This document shows positions 1-5,765 of a DNA stretch of 7,715 nucleotides, one piece after another; the first letter of the stretch is position 1; each line of letters starts with the position of its first letter. Source of the DNA: an uncultured Chlorobiaceae bacterium (GTDB lineage Bacteria; Bacteroidota; Chlorobiia; Chlorobiales; Chlorobiaceae); contig CAIVCU010000277.1 of the NCBI GenBank assembly GCA_903904495.1, forward strand, positions 1 to 7,715. The letters are read 5' to 3'. The notes beneath the pieces were generated by a model. That model searched no databases, was not told the origin of the DNA, and saw nothing but the letters and a program-made list of their open reading frames with translations. A program made the translations under genes and the position numbers.

Positions 1-315
1 AGGGCTCTCTCAACTCGCCCCCGTTTGCTGATGCTCGATGAACCTGCTGCCGGCATGTCTAAACCTGATATCGCCCGTCTTGTTGATCTGGTTGCTTCGA
101 TTAAACGAATGGGGTTGCCTGTTCTGCTCATTGAGCACCACCAGGATGTTGTTGCTGAACTGTGTGACAGGGTTGCAGTGATGGATGGTGGTCGATTGAT
201 CGCGCTTGGAACATCCGAACAGATCCGTCGCGATCCGAAAGTTATAGAGGCATACCTTGGAGCCGATGACGAGGAAGCAGAGGTTCGAGATCAAAAGGAG
301 GCTCATGCATGCTGA
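1..315 (+). CDS. livG: HAAT-type ABC transporter ATP-binding protein, LivG-like (3' part only)
   Basis: This is the C-terminal 104 residues of an ATPase that starts before the window. In frame from base 1 it reads RALSTRPRLLMLDEPAAG, which gives the Walker B strand (LLMLDE, with the catalytic Glu) and the D-loop. Further on, LLIEHH carries the H-loop histidine, and the end ..DPKVIEAYLG is the typical LivG close. A short charged tail follows. LivG proteins are usually about 250 residues, so about 60% is missing, including Walker A and the signature motif. In the family, LivG pairs with LivF under the LivH/LivM permeases and powers import of branched-chain amino acids, amides or urea. The substrate cannot be read from here. 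The stop overlaps the next gene by 7 bases, so the two are co-transcribed and probably translationally coupled. The gene name is by family resemblance. Confidence 0.9.
   Translation, partial: RALSTRPRLLMLDEPAAGMSKPDIARLVDLVASIKRMGLPVLLIEHHQDVVAELCDRVAVMDGGRLIALGTSEQIRRDPKVIEAYLGADDEEAEVRDQKEAHAC
295..301 (+). promoter_or_regulatory. Shine-Dalgarno of the LivF-like gene
   Basis: AAGGAGG lies 7 bases before the ATG at 309, inside the last codons of the LivG-like gene. It selects ATG 309 over the ATG at 305, which opens only a five-codon frame. It is one of the few near-perfect ribosome sites in the window. Confidence 0.85.
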
Positions 316-1025
316 ACGTTGAAAACCTGCGTGCCGGATATAGCGGCGATGACGCCGTTCGTGGCATTTCAATAGAGGTCGCCGAAGGCTCATTCGTTGC
401 GCTGGTCGGAGCAAACGGCGCCGGTAAAAGTACCTTGGCTAAAGCCGTGTGCGGGTTGCTCACTCCCCGAGGAGGCAGAGTCTTCTTCGATGGAAAAGAT
501 ATAACCGGCCTTCCTGCCAGTGAGGTCGCAAGGCGTGGACTCTCCCTGTGTCCCGAGGGACGGCGGGTGTTCGGGCCGCTTACTGTTGAAGAGAACCTGC
601 TTCTTGGAGCCTATCCGCGTCTGCCCTCTTTCGGCCCCTTCCGCCGGGCAGCTTCAGGCGATCTGCAGCGCATCTACGCAATGTTTCCCCGACTCGGAGA
701 ACGCAGATTGCAGCAGGCCGGGAGCCTGTCAGGCGGAGAGCAGCAGATGCTGGCAATCGGCCGTGCCCTCATGGCCAGACCGCGCTTTATGGTACTGGAC
801 GAACCTTCAATGGGACTTGCGCCTCTCGTGGTCAAAGAGGTGTTCGAGGCCATCTGTTCACTCCATGTTTCAGGAATGACTTTGCTGCTCTCCGCACAGT
901 TTGCAAAGATCGCCCTGAAGGTATCTGACCATGCGTATATCATTGAGAGAGGTCACGTTGTTCTGGAGGGCCCCAGCAATGGTCTCGCGCGGAATCCTGC
1001 AGTGATGGCGGCATATCTCGGCTGA
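309..1025 (+). CDS. livF: HAAT-type ABC transporter ATP-binding protein, LivF-like
   Basis: A complete 238-residue cytoplasmic ATPase of normal LivF length. Walker A is GANGAGKST at residues 34-42. The Q-loop region is CPEGRRVF at 81-88, the form typical of LivF. The ABC signature LSGGEQQ is at 140-146, Walker B FMVLDEP is at 160-166 with Glu165 as the likely catalytic base, and SMGLAP follows as the D-loop. The ending ..AVMAAYLG is also typical. With the upstream LivG-like subunit it would hydrolyse ATP to drive uptake through a LivH/LivM-type channel. One oddity is that the family's VEQN at the switch (H-loop) position reads SAQF here (195-198), so the usual Glu and Asn are replaced while Gln is kept. 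Whether the substrate is an amino acid, amide or urea cannot be told. No further transporter gene follows, so this is the 3' end of the operon. Confidence 0.93.
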   Translation: MLNVENLRAGYSGDDAVRGISIEVAEGSFVALVGANGAGKSTLAKAVCGLLTPRGGRVFFDGKDITGLPASEVARRGLSLCPEGRRVFGPLTVEENLLLGAYPRLPSFGPFRRAASGDLQRIYAMFPRLGERRLQQAGSLSGGEQQMLAIGRALMARPRFMVLDEPSMGLAPLVVKEVFEAICSLHVSGMTLLLSAQFAKIALKVSDHAYIIERGHVVLEGPSNGLARNPAVMAAYLG

Positions 1026-1114
1026 CATGGTTCGCGGTATCAACGGAATGAGTGACTCTGGTGTTTAAAATTCGGGCATGAGAGTTTGCCTTATACGTGA
1101 CCGTTAATTCCTCT

Positions 1115-1143
1115 TTGAACAGTTCTCCTATTATGCGTATACT
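1115..1143 (+). promoter_or_regulatory. Sigma-70-like promoter of the SEL1-repeat gene
   Basis: A -35 box TTGAAC (1115-1120, 4 of 6 to TTGACA) and a -10 box TATACT (1138-1143, 5 of 6 to TATAAT) are separated by exactly 17 bases. The predicted transcription start is near 1150, about 73 bases before the ATG at 1223. This makes the earlier possible starts, GTG 1097 and ATG 1133, unlikely because they would lie upstream of the transcript. The match is by eye. Confidence 0.55.
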
Positions 1144-1222
1144 TTATAGGCGATCACAAATAGTCTCATTTGTCGAGCTCTCCACCTCATTTTCTCATCG
1201 TCAAATTTTTCAAGCGATTGTT

Positions 1223-1816
1223 ATGTACAAAAAGATAGTTATATCAATTTTTTGTTCGATGTTGTTTTTCAGTATGGCAAAAGCGGTCTCACCAACTGAA
1301 GTTCAATCATTTCGTCATGCTGCCGATCAGGGTGATGCCGCAGCACAGTCCAGACTCGGCAGTTTATATGAAACGGGGCAGGGAGTCAGGCAGGACTATG
1401 ATGAGGCTGTAAAATGGTATCGTCTTGCTGCTGATAAGGGAAATATTTCAGCCATTTACAATCTCGGTATGTTCCACGCTTATGGCAAAGGTGTCCGGCA
1501 GGATTATGTCGAAGCGGCCAGATTGTTTCGTCTCGCAGCCGATAAAGGTGATGCCGCAGCACAGTCCAATCTCGGAAAGTTATACGAAAAGGGTAAAGGA
1601 GTACGGCAGAACGATGCTGAAGCTCTACAATGGTATCGTCTTGCTGCTGATCAGGGATATGCTGCAGCTCAGTTCATTCTTGGTGTGAAGTATGCGAATG
1701 GTCAAGGCGTCAGGGAAGACAAAGGTGTTGCAAAAGAGTGGTTCGGTAAATCCTGCGATAATGGAATTCAAGAGGGTTGCGACAAGTACCGCGAACTGAA
1801 ACAGAAGGGTTTCTGA
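1223..1816 (+). CDS. Exported SEL1-repeat (TPR-like) protein
   Basis: 197 residues. The first 21 form a signal peptide: MYKK, a hydrophobic stretch with a cysteine at 11, then a probable cleavage after AKA. Then come four SEL1 units of exactly 36 residues, starting at Gly37, Gly73, Gly109 and Gly145. Each follows the pattern G-x-A-x-A-Q-x-x-L-G-x-x-Y-x-x-G-x-G-V-R-x-D, then W-(Y/F)-RLAAD. A short C-terminal cap (181-197) contains Cys186, which with Cys178 could form a disulfide. SEL1 repeats fold as alpha-alpha superhelices that bind proteins, often in the envelope. The partner is unknown. The frame is open back to GTG 1097, but I chose ATG 1223 because it starts a proper signal peptide and lies downstream of a good promoter. 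The ribosome site is weak. Units 1 and 3 are nearly identical in DNA, pointing to recent internal duplication. Confidence 0.88.
   Translation: MYKKIVISIFCSMLFFSMAKAVSPTEVQSFRHAADQGDAAAQSRLGSLYETGQGVRQDYDEAVKWYRLAADKGNISAIYNLGMFHAYGKGVRQDYVEAARLFRLAADKGDAAAQSNLGKLYEKGKGVRQNDAEALQWYRLAADQGYAAAQFILGVKYANGQGVREDKGVAKEWFGKSCDNGIQEGCDKYRELKQKGF
1331..1651 (+). repeat. Internal 216-bp tandem duplication in the SEL1 gene
   Basis: The 22 bases at 1331-1352, starting GGTGATGCCGCAGCACAG, recur identically at 1547-1568. The 21 bases at 1415-1435, starting TGGTATCGTCTTGCTGCT, recur identically at 1631-1651. Both pairs are exactly 216 bases apart, that is two 36-codon repeat units. Units 1 and 3 are therefore closer to each other than to unit 2, as expected from duplication of a two-unit block. 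Confidence 0.8.
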
Positions 1817-1817
1817 C

Positions 1818-1838
1818 CCGGGTTATGAATAAACCCGG
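1818..1838. terminator. Hairpin just after the SEL1 gene
   Basis: A perfect 7-bp stem, CCGGGTT (1818-1824) with AACCCGG (1832-1838), has a 7-base loop and starts 2 bases after the stop codon. There is no T-run on either strand, so intrinsic termination is uncertain. The position between convergent genes is what favours it. Confidence 0.4.
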
Positions 1839-1874
1839 AAAAGCTGCGTATCATCCTCAGCTCAAACTCGTGCC

Positions 1875-1910
1875 GAGGTGAACGGTAAAGTTGCATTGAT
1901 CATTCACCTC
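1875..1910. terminator. Inverted repeat between convergent genes
   Basis: GAGGTGAA (1875-1882) and TTCACCTC (1903-1910) form an 8-bp stem around a 20-base loop. It lies 19 bases beyond the end of the minus-strand gene cluster and 58 beyond the SEL1 gene. A terminator for either transcript, or a protein-binding site, is possible. No T-run follows in either direction. Confidence 0.35.
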
Positions 1911-1929
1911 TTATGATGCCAAAGAGAAC

Positions 1930-2238
1930 TTATGGTTCAACAATGATATAGTTGTTTTGAGGACGCAGGCGTTCATTTCGCAGCTCCCGCTCCCTCAGCC
2001 TCACCTCTTCACGTTCCAGACGTAATCGCTCCTGCTCACTCTTCTCTTCCTGCAGCCTTAACTTAGCCTCGGCTTTGGCGTCCATGATTTCCAGCTTCTG
2101 CTGGTGTCGCGTTTCCTGTGCTTCAGCCTCTTCATGATCTCTCTCTTTCCAGAAAGCAGCATCAGCATAGGATATCTTTACTTCCGACGCCATAATTCCT
2201 ATAAAGGCCAGCGTTGCCAGTGCAAATTTCTTGTTCAT
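1930..2238 (-). CDS. Small exported charged coiled-coil protein, function unknown
   Basis: 102 residues. The N-terminus MNKKFALATLAFIGIMAS has the basic and hydrophobic parts of a signal peptide, with likely cleavage near SYA-DA (residues 25-27). Residues about 30-92 are almost entirely Glu, Arg, Lys, Gln, Leu and Ala in heptad-like order, and Arg-Leu-Arg-Glu patterns are dense between 68 and 92. This predicts one long charged helix or coiled coil. The tail is short and less charged, ending YIIVEP. There are no cysteines after the signal. It is the last gene of a four-gene minus-strand run, 37 bases after the previous gene. A weak purine stretch (GAAGAGA) precedes the ATG. A periplasmic spacer or scaffold role, for instance self-associating or binding a neighbour, fits the shape but is inference. 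I do not recognise a named family. Confidence 0.75.
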   Translation of the reverse strand: MNKKFALATLAFIGIMASEVKISYADAAFWKERDHEEAEAQETRHQQKLEIMDAKAEAKLRLQEEKSEQERLRLEREEVRLRERELRNERLRPQNNYIIVEP

Positions 2239-2275
2239 GTTGATCTCTTCAATTAATGTTCAGGCCGATACTTTC

Positions 2276-2890
2276 TTATACCCCAAGATCACTTGCAGCT
2301 TTATTTGCCTCAGTTACATCGACATTATTTGCTGACAGATATTTCAAAAGCTTGCTTGTTGTAGACACAGCATTTGATACCAAAGGGGGAACATGTCTCA
2401 CCAGATACAAAACAGGACCGACATCCCCCAGGCCAAGCTGTGAAGTGTTAAGATTAGTCAGAGCGCCAACCATTTTTTTTGTCTCGATTGCAGCTTGAAC
2501 ATATTTGAGCGCAGCAATTGCGGCAAGTTTTTTATGCTCTGCGTCCATCCCCCTGTTCGATTCAATACGCGGTCTTATCACGTCGCTGCAGGCATCAGAT
2601 TCAGCGATCATATCCTCATCCGATTGTTCAGCACCACCTCTCTCAGCAAATTTAAGCGTTGCTTTTCTTGCCGCCAGCTCCTCTTTCAGGTCCAAAGCAT
2701 CGATAAGGAGATATTGCGAATCAAGATACTTATGCAAAGCTCTTCTGCAGTCATGGACAATCTCTCTGACATTTGTCCTTCCTCCATGCGTGTCAGCGCT
2801 GATGAGAATATCGGGCAGGCCGAATGCAGCTTTTGCAGGCGATGAGACCAAAAGTGATGCTCCAACAAGTACCAATGTTTTTAACTTCAT
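2276..2890 (-). CDS. Exported helical protein, function unknown
   Basis: 204 residues. A clear signal peptide (MKLKTLVLVGASLLVSS) has a cleavage site after AKA at residue 21. The mature part (22-204) appears mostly alpha-helical. A charged helix at about 62-90 is followed by an acidic stretch with Cys101, an Ala-rich helix at 118-145, and a more neutral C-terminal third. Cys48 and Cys101 are the only cysteines in the mature part and could form a disulfide in the periplasm. No enzyme motif, lipobox or transmembrane segment is visible after the signal. The gene lies 29 bases after the 259-residue gene and 37 before the coiled-coil gene, so co-transcription is likely. Its signal peptide opens almost like that of the upstream neighbour (MKLKTL against MKLKSL). 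A plus-strand frame opposite it is open for 159 codons but has no coding character. I know of no family for it. Confidence 0.8.
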   Translation of the reverse strand: MKLKTLVLVGASLLVSSPAKAAFGLPDILISADTHGGRTNVREIVHDCRRALHKYLDSQYLLIDALDLKEELAARKATLKFAERGGAEQSDEDMIAESDACSDVIRPRIESNRGMDAEHKKLAAIAALKYVQAAIETKKMVGALTNLNTSQLGLGDVGPVLYLVRHVPPLVSNAVSTTSKLLKYLSANNVDVTEANKAASDLGV

Positions 2891-2919
2891 GACGGGTTGC
2901 CTTTGGTTGGGATATAATG

Positions 2920-3699
2920 TTATCGAACGCCCTTTGCATTTAATTGATCAACAAGACTCAATGCGGTTTCTTTTGCGGCAATGATCAGTGCATTACGGCT
3001 TGCTACGCTCTGGTCTGGTCCTAAACCTGAAAATTGAACAGGACCTACTGAACCAACCTTTCTTGGAAGAGTAGTGCTGATATCCCAGAGATTTGCCCGA
3101 ACGGAAACATAGACACGCCTGTTGCCGGATACCGGATCGACATCATTAACGCCTATGTCAATCGTTCCGGTCGCTAAATATCTGACATCGCATCTGCGGG
3201 ATGCGTTGATTATTCTCGCCCTTGTTTGCGGGCTTAAATCATCCTTATGCACAAACTCAGGTTTAATAACAGCAGGATCCGGACCGCCACCATTGATCAT
3301 GACGTCATCATACGCGGCATACTCAATTCCTGCACTTGTCAGAACCTCTCCCATTGCAGAATCTATATCCTGTGAGCTTGTTACTTCATAGGTGACGGCA
3401 TCCTCTCTTCTCTGGGTGCTTCCTCCTGTCTGTTCCATCTGGGTTCCTGATACAAAACCTATGGATCCGGGCGCGGTATTACGTCGTACGCGAACATCTG
3501 TTCTCTTCTCATCAAACTGAGTGATTGAAGTTGCTTTTCTTGCCATAAATAGAAAAGTGAAAAGAGAGTGGGTGGAACGCATAGGTGCCCCTCCAGAGTG
3601 CTCATAAGCCAGATAAACATTTTTTGAAGATTCGGCTATCGAAGGCTCTGTTATTAAAAGCGATAGACCAATAAGAAATAATAATGATTTTAATTTCAT
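2920..3699 (-). CDS. Exported protein with a possible CsgG/FlgT-like C-terminal domain, function unknown
   Basis: 259 residues. The signal peptide MKLKSLLFLIGLSLLITEPS is likely cleaved near SIA (residue 22). The mature protein has one cysteine (Cys170). The last 100 residues read like an alpha/beta domain. A helix (RARIINASRRCDVRY) leads into a strand LATGTIDIG (175-183), then a turn with SGNRR and a strand VYVSVRANLWDIS (196-208). The GLGPDQSVASRNALIIAA region (225-242) follows, with a closing helix. The order of strand, strand with 'LWDIS', then 'A..NAL..AA' and a final helix resembles the domains of CsgG, FlgT and related envelope proteins that take part in outer-membrane assemblies. That is an inference from pattern only. 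It starts 13 bases after the stop of the 390-residue gene with no Shine-Dalgarno of its own, so coupled translation is likely. Confidence 0.8.
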   Translation of the reverse strand: MKLKSLLFLIGLSLLITEPSIAESSKNVYLAYEHSGGAPMRSTHSLFTFLFMARKATSITQFDEKRTDVRVRRNTAPGSIGFVSGTQMEQTGGSTQRREDAVTYEVTSSQDIDSAMGEVLTSAGIEYAAYDDVMINGGGPDPAVIKPEFVHKDDLSPQTRARIINASRRCDVRYLATGTIDIGVNDVDPVSGNRRVYVSVRANLWDISTTLPRKVGSVGPVQFSGLGPDQSVASRNALIIAAKETALSLVDQLNAKGVR

Positions 3700-3712
3700 G
3701 GGTTTTATCAGG

Positions 3713-4885
3713 TTATTTTAATTGATCGATAATTTTTGAAGCATCTCGAAATGTGTCAATTGCATCTGCTCCTCTTGAAGCATGCTCCTTAATCCAGCCT
3801 GAATTTACATTTGAAAACTGTTTCGAAGTATCGTAAAGCAGCTCGTTTAATGTTTTCTTATATTGTTCCCAATCTTCAACTCTTGCATCATAAGCTTTTG
3901 CAAGAGTGACAATCTGAGTGTTGTATATATTTTCATTTAAATGATATTTCTTGATGTCTGGTTGATAAATTTTAATTGTTCCCAATGTGCGAAAGATCTT
4001 TTGTTTTGCATAAGCTCCTTCAACTTCTGTTCCGCGGAAAGCACGAAGCGAAAAATCCACTTCATAATCAGGATTAGGCAGATTCAAGTTAAATGTATTC
4101 CCGTCACAGAACCTTAAAGCCATAACCCTGCCGACAACTTCACCGGGGCTCCAGGGAATAATCGGAATGTTATTTGTCGAGGCGATTGACGATTCCAATT
4201 CATTAGCAATAAGATTTTTCAGAGCTTTAGGGCTTTGGTTATTCGCAGTGATAAATTTCAAGGCTTCAGGCTCAATATCTATGTCTTTTACCTGCAGATA
4301 CTTTGTATGGCGGCCTTTAAACGCTATCTGAGCAAACTTGTTAAGCCACTCGTCAAAAGGATTTATCCCTAATTCGTTGGTTAAATAGAGCTTTCTGTAC
4401 AAGGTTACAATCTCTGCATCACTAAGTCTGTGATTTACTGAATCATGATATCGTATCCGGAGAGGGTACGCTGCAATAAGCTGTTTTGATGTTCTGTCAA
4501 AAGCCAGAACATTAGCATTTATGCCGATGAATAAAAGCAGATGGCCATCCAGCTCCATATATTCAACCTTTTCATACGTCAGGGCGAATGCTACAGTAAT
4601 CTGATTTCCCTGACCGATCCTGCCCAGTTCTGTCGTTAATCTTGCATCCTCACTTGGTCGATTTCTTATTTTTTCATAAAAAACTTTGTTGAGTAATGGC
4701 TGCCCGTTTTCACTTTTCAATAGTTCAATCTGAGAAGAATAAGGATAGAGTTCTTTTCTGTTCTCATAGTTTCCGGAAAAAGCAAATCCTGAAAAAAGCA
4801 GTTTATCCTGTGCTGATACCGTTGACGATACAAAGGCCAACACCATAAATAACAGAGTTGCTATTTTCCAACGGTAATAATGCAT
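3713..4885 (-). CDS. Exported protein, function unknown (first gene of the secreted-protein cluster)
   Basis: 390 residues from the chosen ATG at 4885. The N-terminus MHYYRWKIATLLFMVLAFVS is a good signal peptide with cleavage after VSA (residue 25). The frame is open upstream to a TTG at 4963. That start has AGGA close before it but would put 26 residues ahead of the signal peptide, so I prefer ATG 4885 despite its weak ribosome site. The mature protein starts QDKLLFSGFAFSG. A strand-rich part at 93-145 contains NQITVAFALTYEKVEY and INANVLAFD followed by an AAYPLRIRY stretch, the style of an alpha/beta envelope domain. The second half is mixed, with Cys260 as its only cysteine and helical ends at 335-390. 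There is no enzyme motif or lipobox. It is markedly AT-rich compared with the ABC genes. No known family is recognised. Confidence 0.82.
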   Translation of the reverse strand: MHYYRWKIATLLFMVLAFVSSTVSAQDKLLFSGFAFSGNYENRKELYPYSSQIELLKSENGQPLLNKVFYEKIRNRPSEDARLTTELGRIGQGNQITVAFALTYEKVEYMELDGHLLLFIGINANVLAFDRTSKQLIAAYPLRIRYHDSVNHRLSDAEIVTLYRKLYLTNELGINPFDEWLNKFAQIAFKGRHTKYLQVKDIDIEPEALKFITANNQSPKALKNLIANELESSIASTNNIPIIPWSPGEVVGRVMALRFCDGNTFNLNLPNPDYEVDFSLRAFRGTEVEGAYAKQKIFRTLGTIKIYQPDIKKYHLNENIYNTQIVTLAKAYDARVEDWEQYKKTLNELLYDTSKQFSNVNSGWIKEHASRGADAIDTFRDASKIIDQLK

Positions 4886-5254
4886 AAGTGTATTGTCTGA
4901 TCTTAAAGGTATTTGGAAAATTCCGAAAAAACACAATAACTCATCAGGATATGAAGAGAACAACTATCCTTTCAGACATCGTGACTCAGGCAGATTGACA
5001 GTGCTTGCATACTGAACGATCAAGGCAGGCTATTACCGTATGAAATGACAATTATTATGTTCCACATCAACAATAGAGCTGGATGTCATACTGTACTTTC
5101 AGTTGTCATGGACATAGAGAGGAGCTCATGGGTTTACAAAACAAGAACTACTTCGTTTAGACCATAAGCAAAGTATACGCAAATTTTAAAAGAAGATAAA
5201 AAAACACGTTAAAAAATATGATGACAGGCGGATAATCAGGCAGGATGGTTTAAT
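4886..5254. other. Gene-poor spacer upstream of the secreted-protein cluster
   Basis: These 369 bases carry no convincing gene. On the minus strand they must hold the promoter and leader of the 390-residue gene, but I could not find a good pair of boxes. On the plus strand there is a short start-stop frame at 5128-5160. ATGACAA at 5045-5051 and TTGTCAT at 5103-5109 form a 7-base inverted repeat 51 bases apart. The stretch 5188-5220 is very A-rich. Nothing resembles a tRNA, an insertion sequence or a known riboswitch. Confidence 0.6.
5128..5199 (+). pseudogene. Ten-codon mini-ORF, possible gene remnant
   Basis: ATG at 5128 opens MGLQNKNYFV and then TAG at 5158. Past the TAG the same frame continues TISKVYANFKRR before TAA at 5197. 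AGGAG at 5120-5124 precedes the ATG by only 3 bases. A start with a purine-rich site followed by an early stop and a short further frame suggests the 5' end of a decayed gene, but it could be chance in AT-rich DNA. No parent family is recognised, and a leader peptide is another possibility. Confidence 0.2.
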
Positions 5255-5698
5255 TCAGGGGATAAGCAGCTTAAAACCGGTTTTTGGATCAAGCTGCCTG
5301 GATGCCCTGTTGTCCAGCAGTTCGGTAAGGATCACTTCCATAACCTCCCATACCTTCACACCAGTGCGAATGCAGCCGGTGACGGTGCTTTCCTCTCTTC
5401 CGCACGCCATGTGCATGTGAAGAATCGGATGTCCTTCGTCATCTGGAAAAATGGTTCCTGTGCCAGTTATTTCATGGGCGTCATAGAGTTCATGAGTCAT
5501 CGGAACTCCCGGATTTACTCTGCTTCCTCTAGGGCCCACAACAAGACGGCTGCCCTTGTCAGCACTGCCGATGACAAGAAGCGAAGCCCGTTCTATGCTG
5601 TGCTCTTTCACGAACTTTTCGAGTTGGTTGTGTACTATTTCTCCGTCTTCAAGTCTTATAATAAAGATTCTGCCCTGCCTGGCTTCTGAATATTTCAT
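5255..5698 (-). CDS. PPC/DUF296-domain protein (possible DNA-binding protein)
   Basis: 147 residues, the usual size for a single-domain prokaryotic PPC (DUF296) protein. The N-terminus GRIFIIRLEDGEIVHNQLEKF matches the first strand and helix, and RASLLVIGSADKGSRLVVG (38-55) matches the conserved 'a..iGa...g.l' region. EITGTGTIF at 76-84 corresponds to the 'l.Gtif' strand. GHPILHMHMACGREESTVTG (89-108) is the family's hallmark, with His90, His94 and His96 as likely metal ligands. Family members commonly have GGH near the end of that block; here it reads TGC. In plants the domain sits next to AT-hooks. Bacterial and archaeal single-domain members form trimers and are annotated as DNA-binding, mostly without proof. 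No AT-hook is seen. The gene follows the TspO-like gene on the same strand after 67 bases and has no clear ribosome site. Confidence 0.9.
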   Translation of the reverse strand: MKYSEARQGRIFIIRLEDGEIVHNQLEKFVKEHSIERASLLVIGSADKGSRLVVGPRGSRVNPGVPMTHELYDAHEITGTGTIFPDDEGHPILHMHMACGREESTVTGCIRTGVKVWEVMEVILTELLDNRASRQLDPKTGFKLLIP

Positions 5699-5765
5699 TA
5701 CGGCACAGTTTTATTTGCTCGAAGTTTGACAGGGAATAGAGTAAAACCTGTTTTGTTGTAAGAGA

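Noticed and set aside
10..463. Minus-strand frames opposite the LivG/LivF genes
   Set aside because: The plus strand encodes clear ATPase motifs; the opposite frames have no plausible protein features.
1055..1085. ACTCT / AGAGT inverted repeat after the LivF-like gene
   Set aside because: A 5-bp stem with a 21-base loop is expected by chance; not listed as a terminator.
1097..1222. Longer SEL1 protein starting at GTG 1097 or ATG 1133
   Set aside because: Both starts lie upstream of the predicted transcription start and would put up to 42 polar residues before an obvious signal peptide.
1331..1651. Regular repeats as a CRISPR array
   Set aside because: The repeats are 216 bases apart and in frame in a SEL1 gene; they encode protein units and have no spacer structure.
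2495..2984. Plus-strand frames of 116 and 159 codons opposite the 204-residue gene
   Set aside because: They are antisense shadows: rich in Ser and Cys, no ribosome site, no family resemblance, while the minus strand encodes a protein with a good signal peptide.
4886..4963. Longer 416-residue version of the first cluster gene, from TTG 4963
   Set aside because: It has a nearby AGGA, but it places 26 residues before the signal peptide; ATG 4885 is simpler. Not fully excluded.
4995..5000. Perfect TTGACA on the plus strand
   Set aside because: No -10 box is present 15-19 bases downstream and no gene follows in range, apart from the doubtful mini-ORF.
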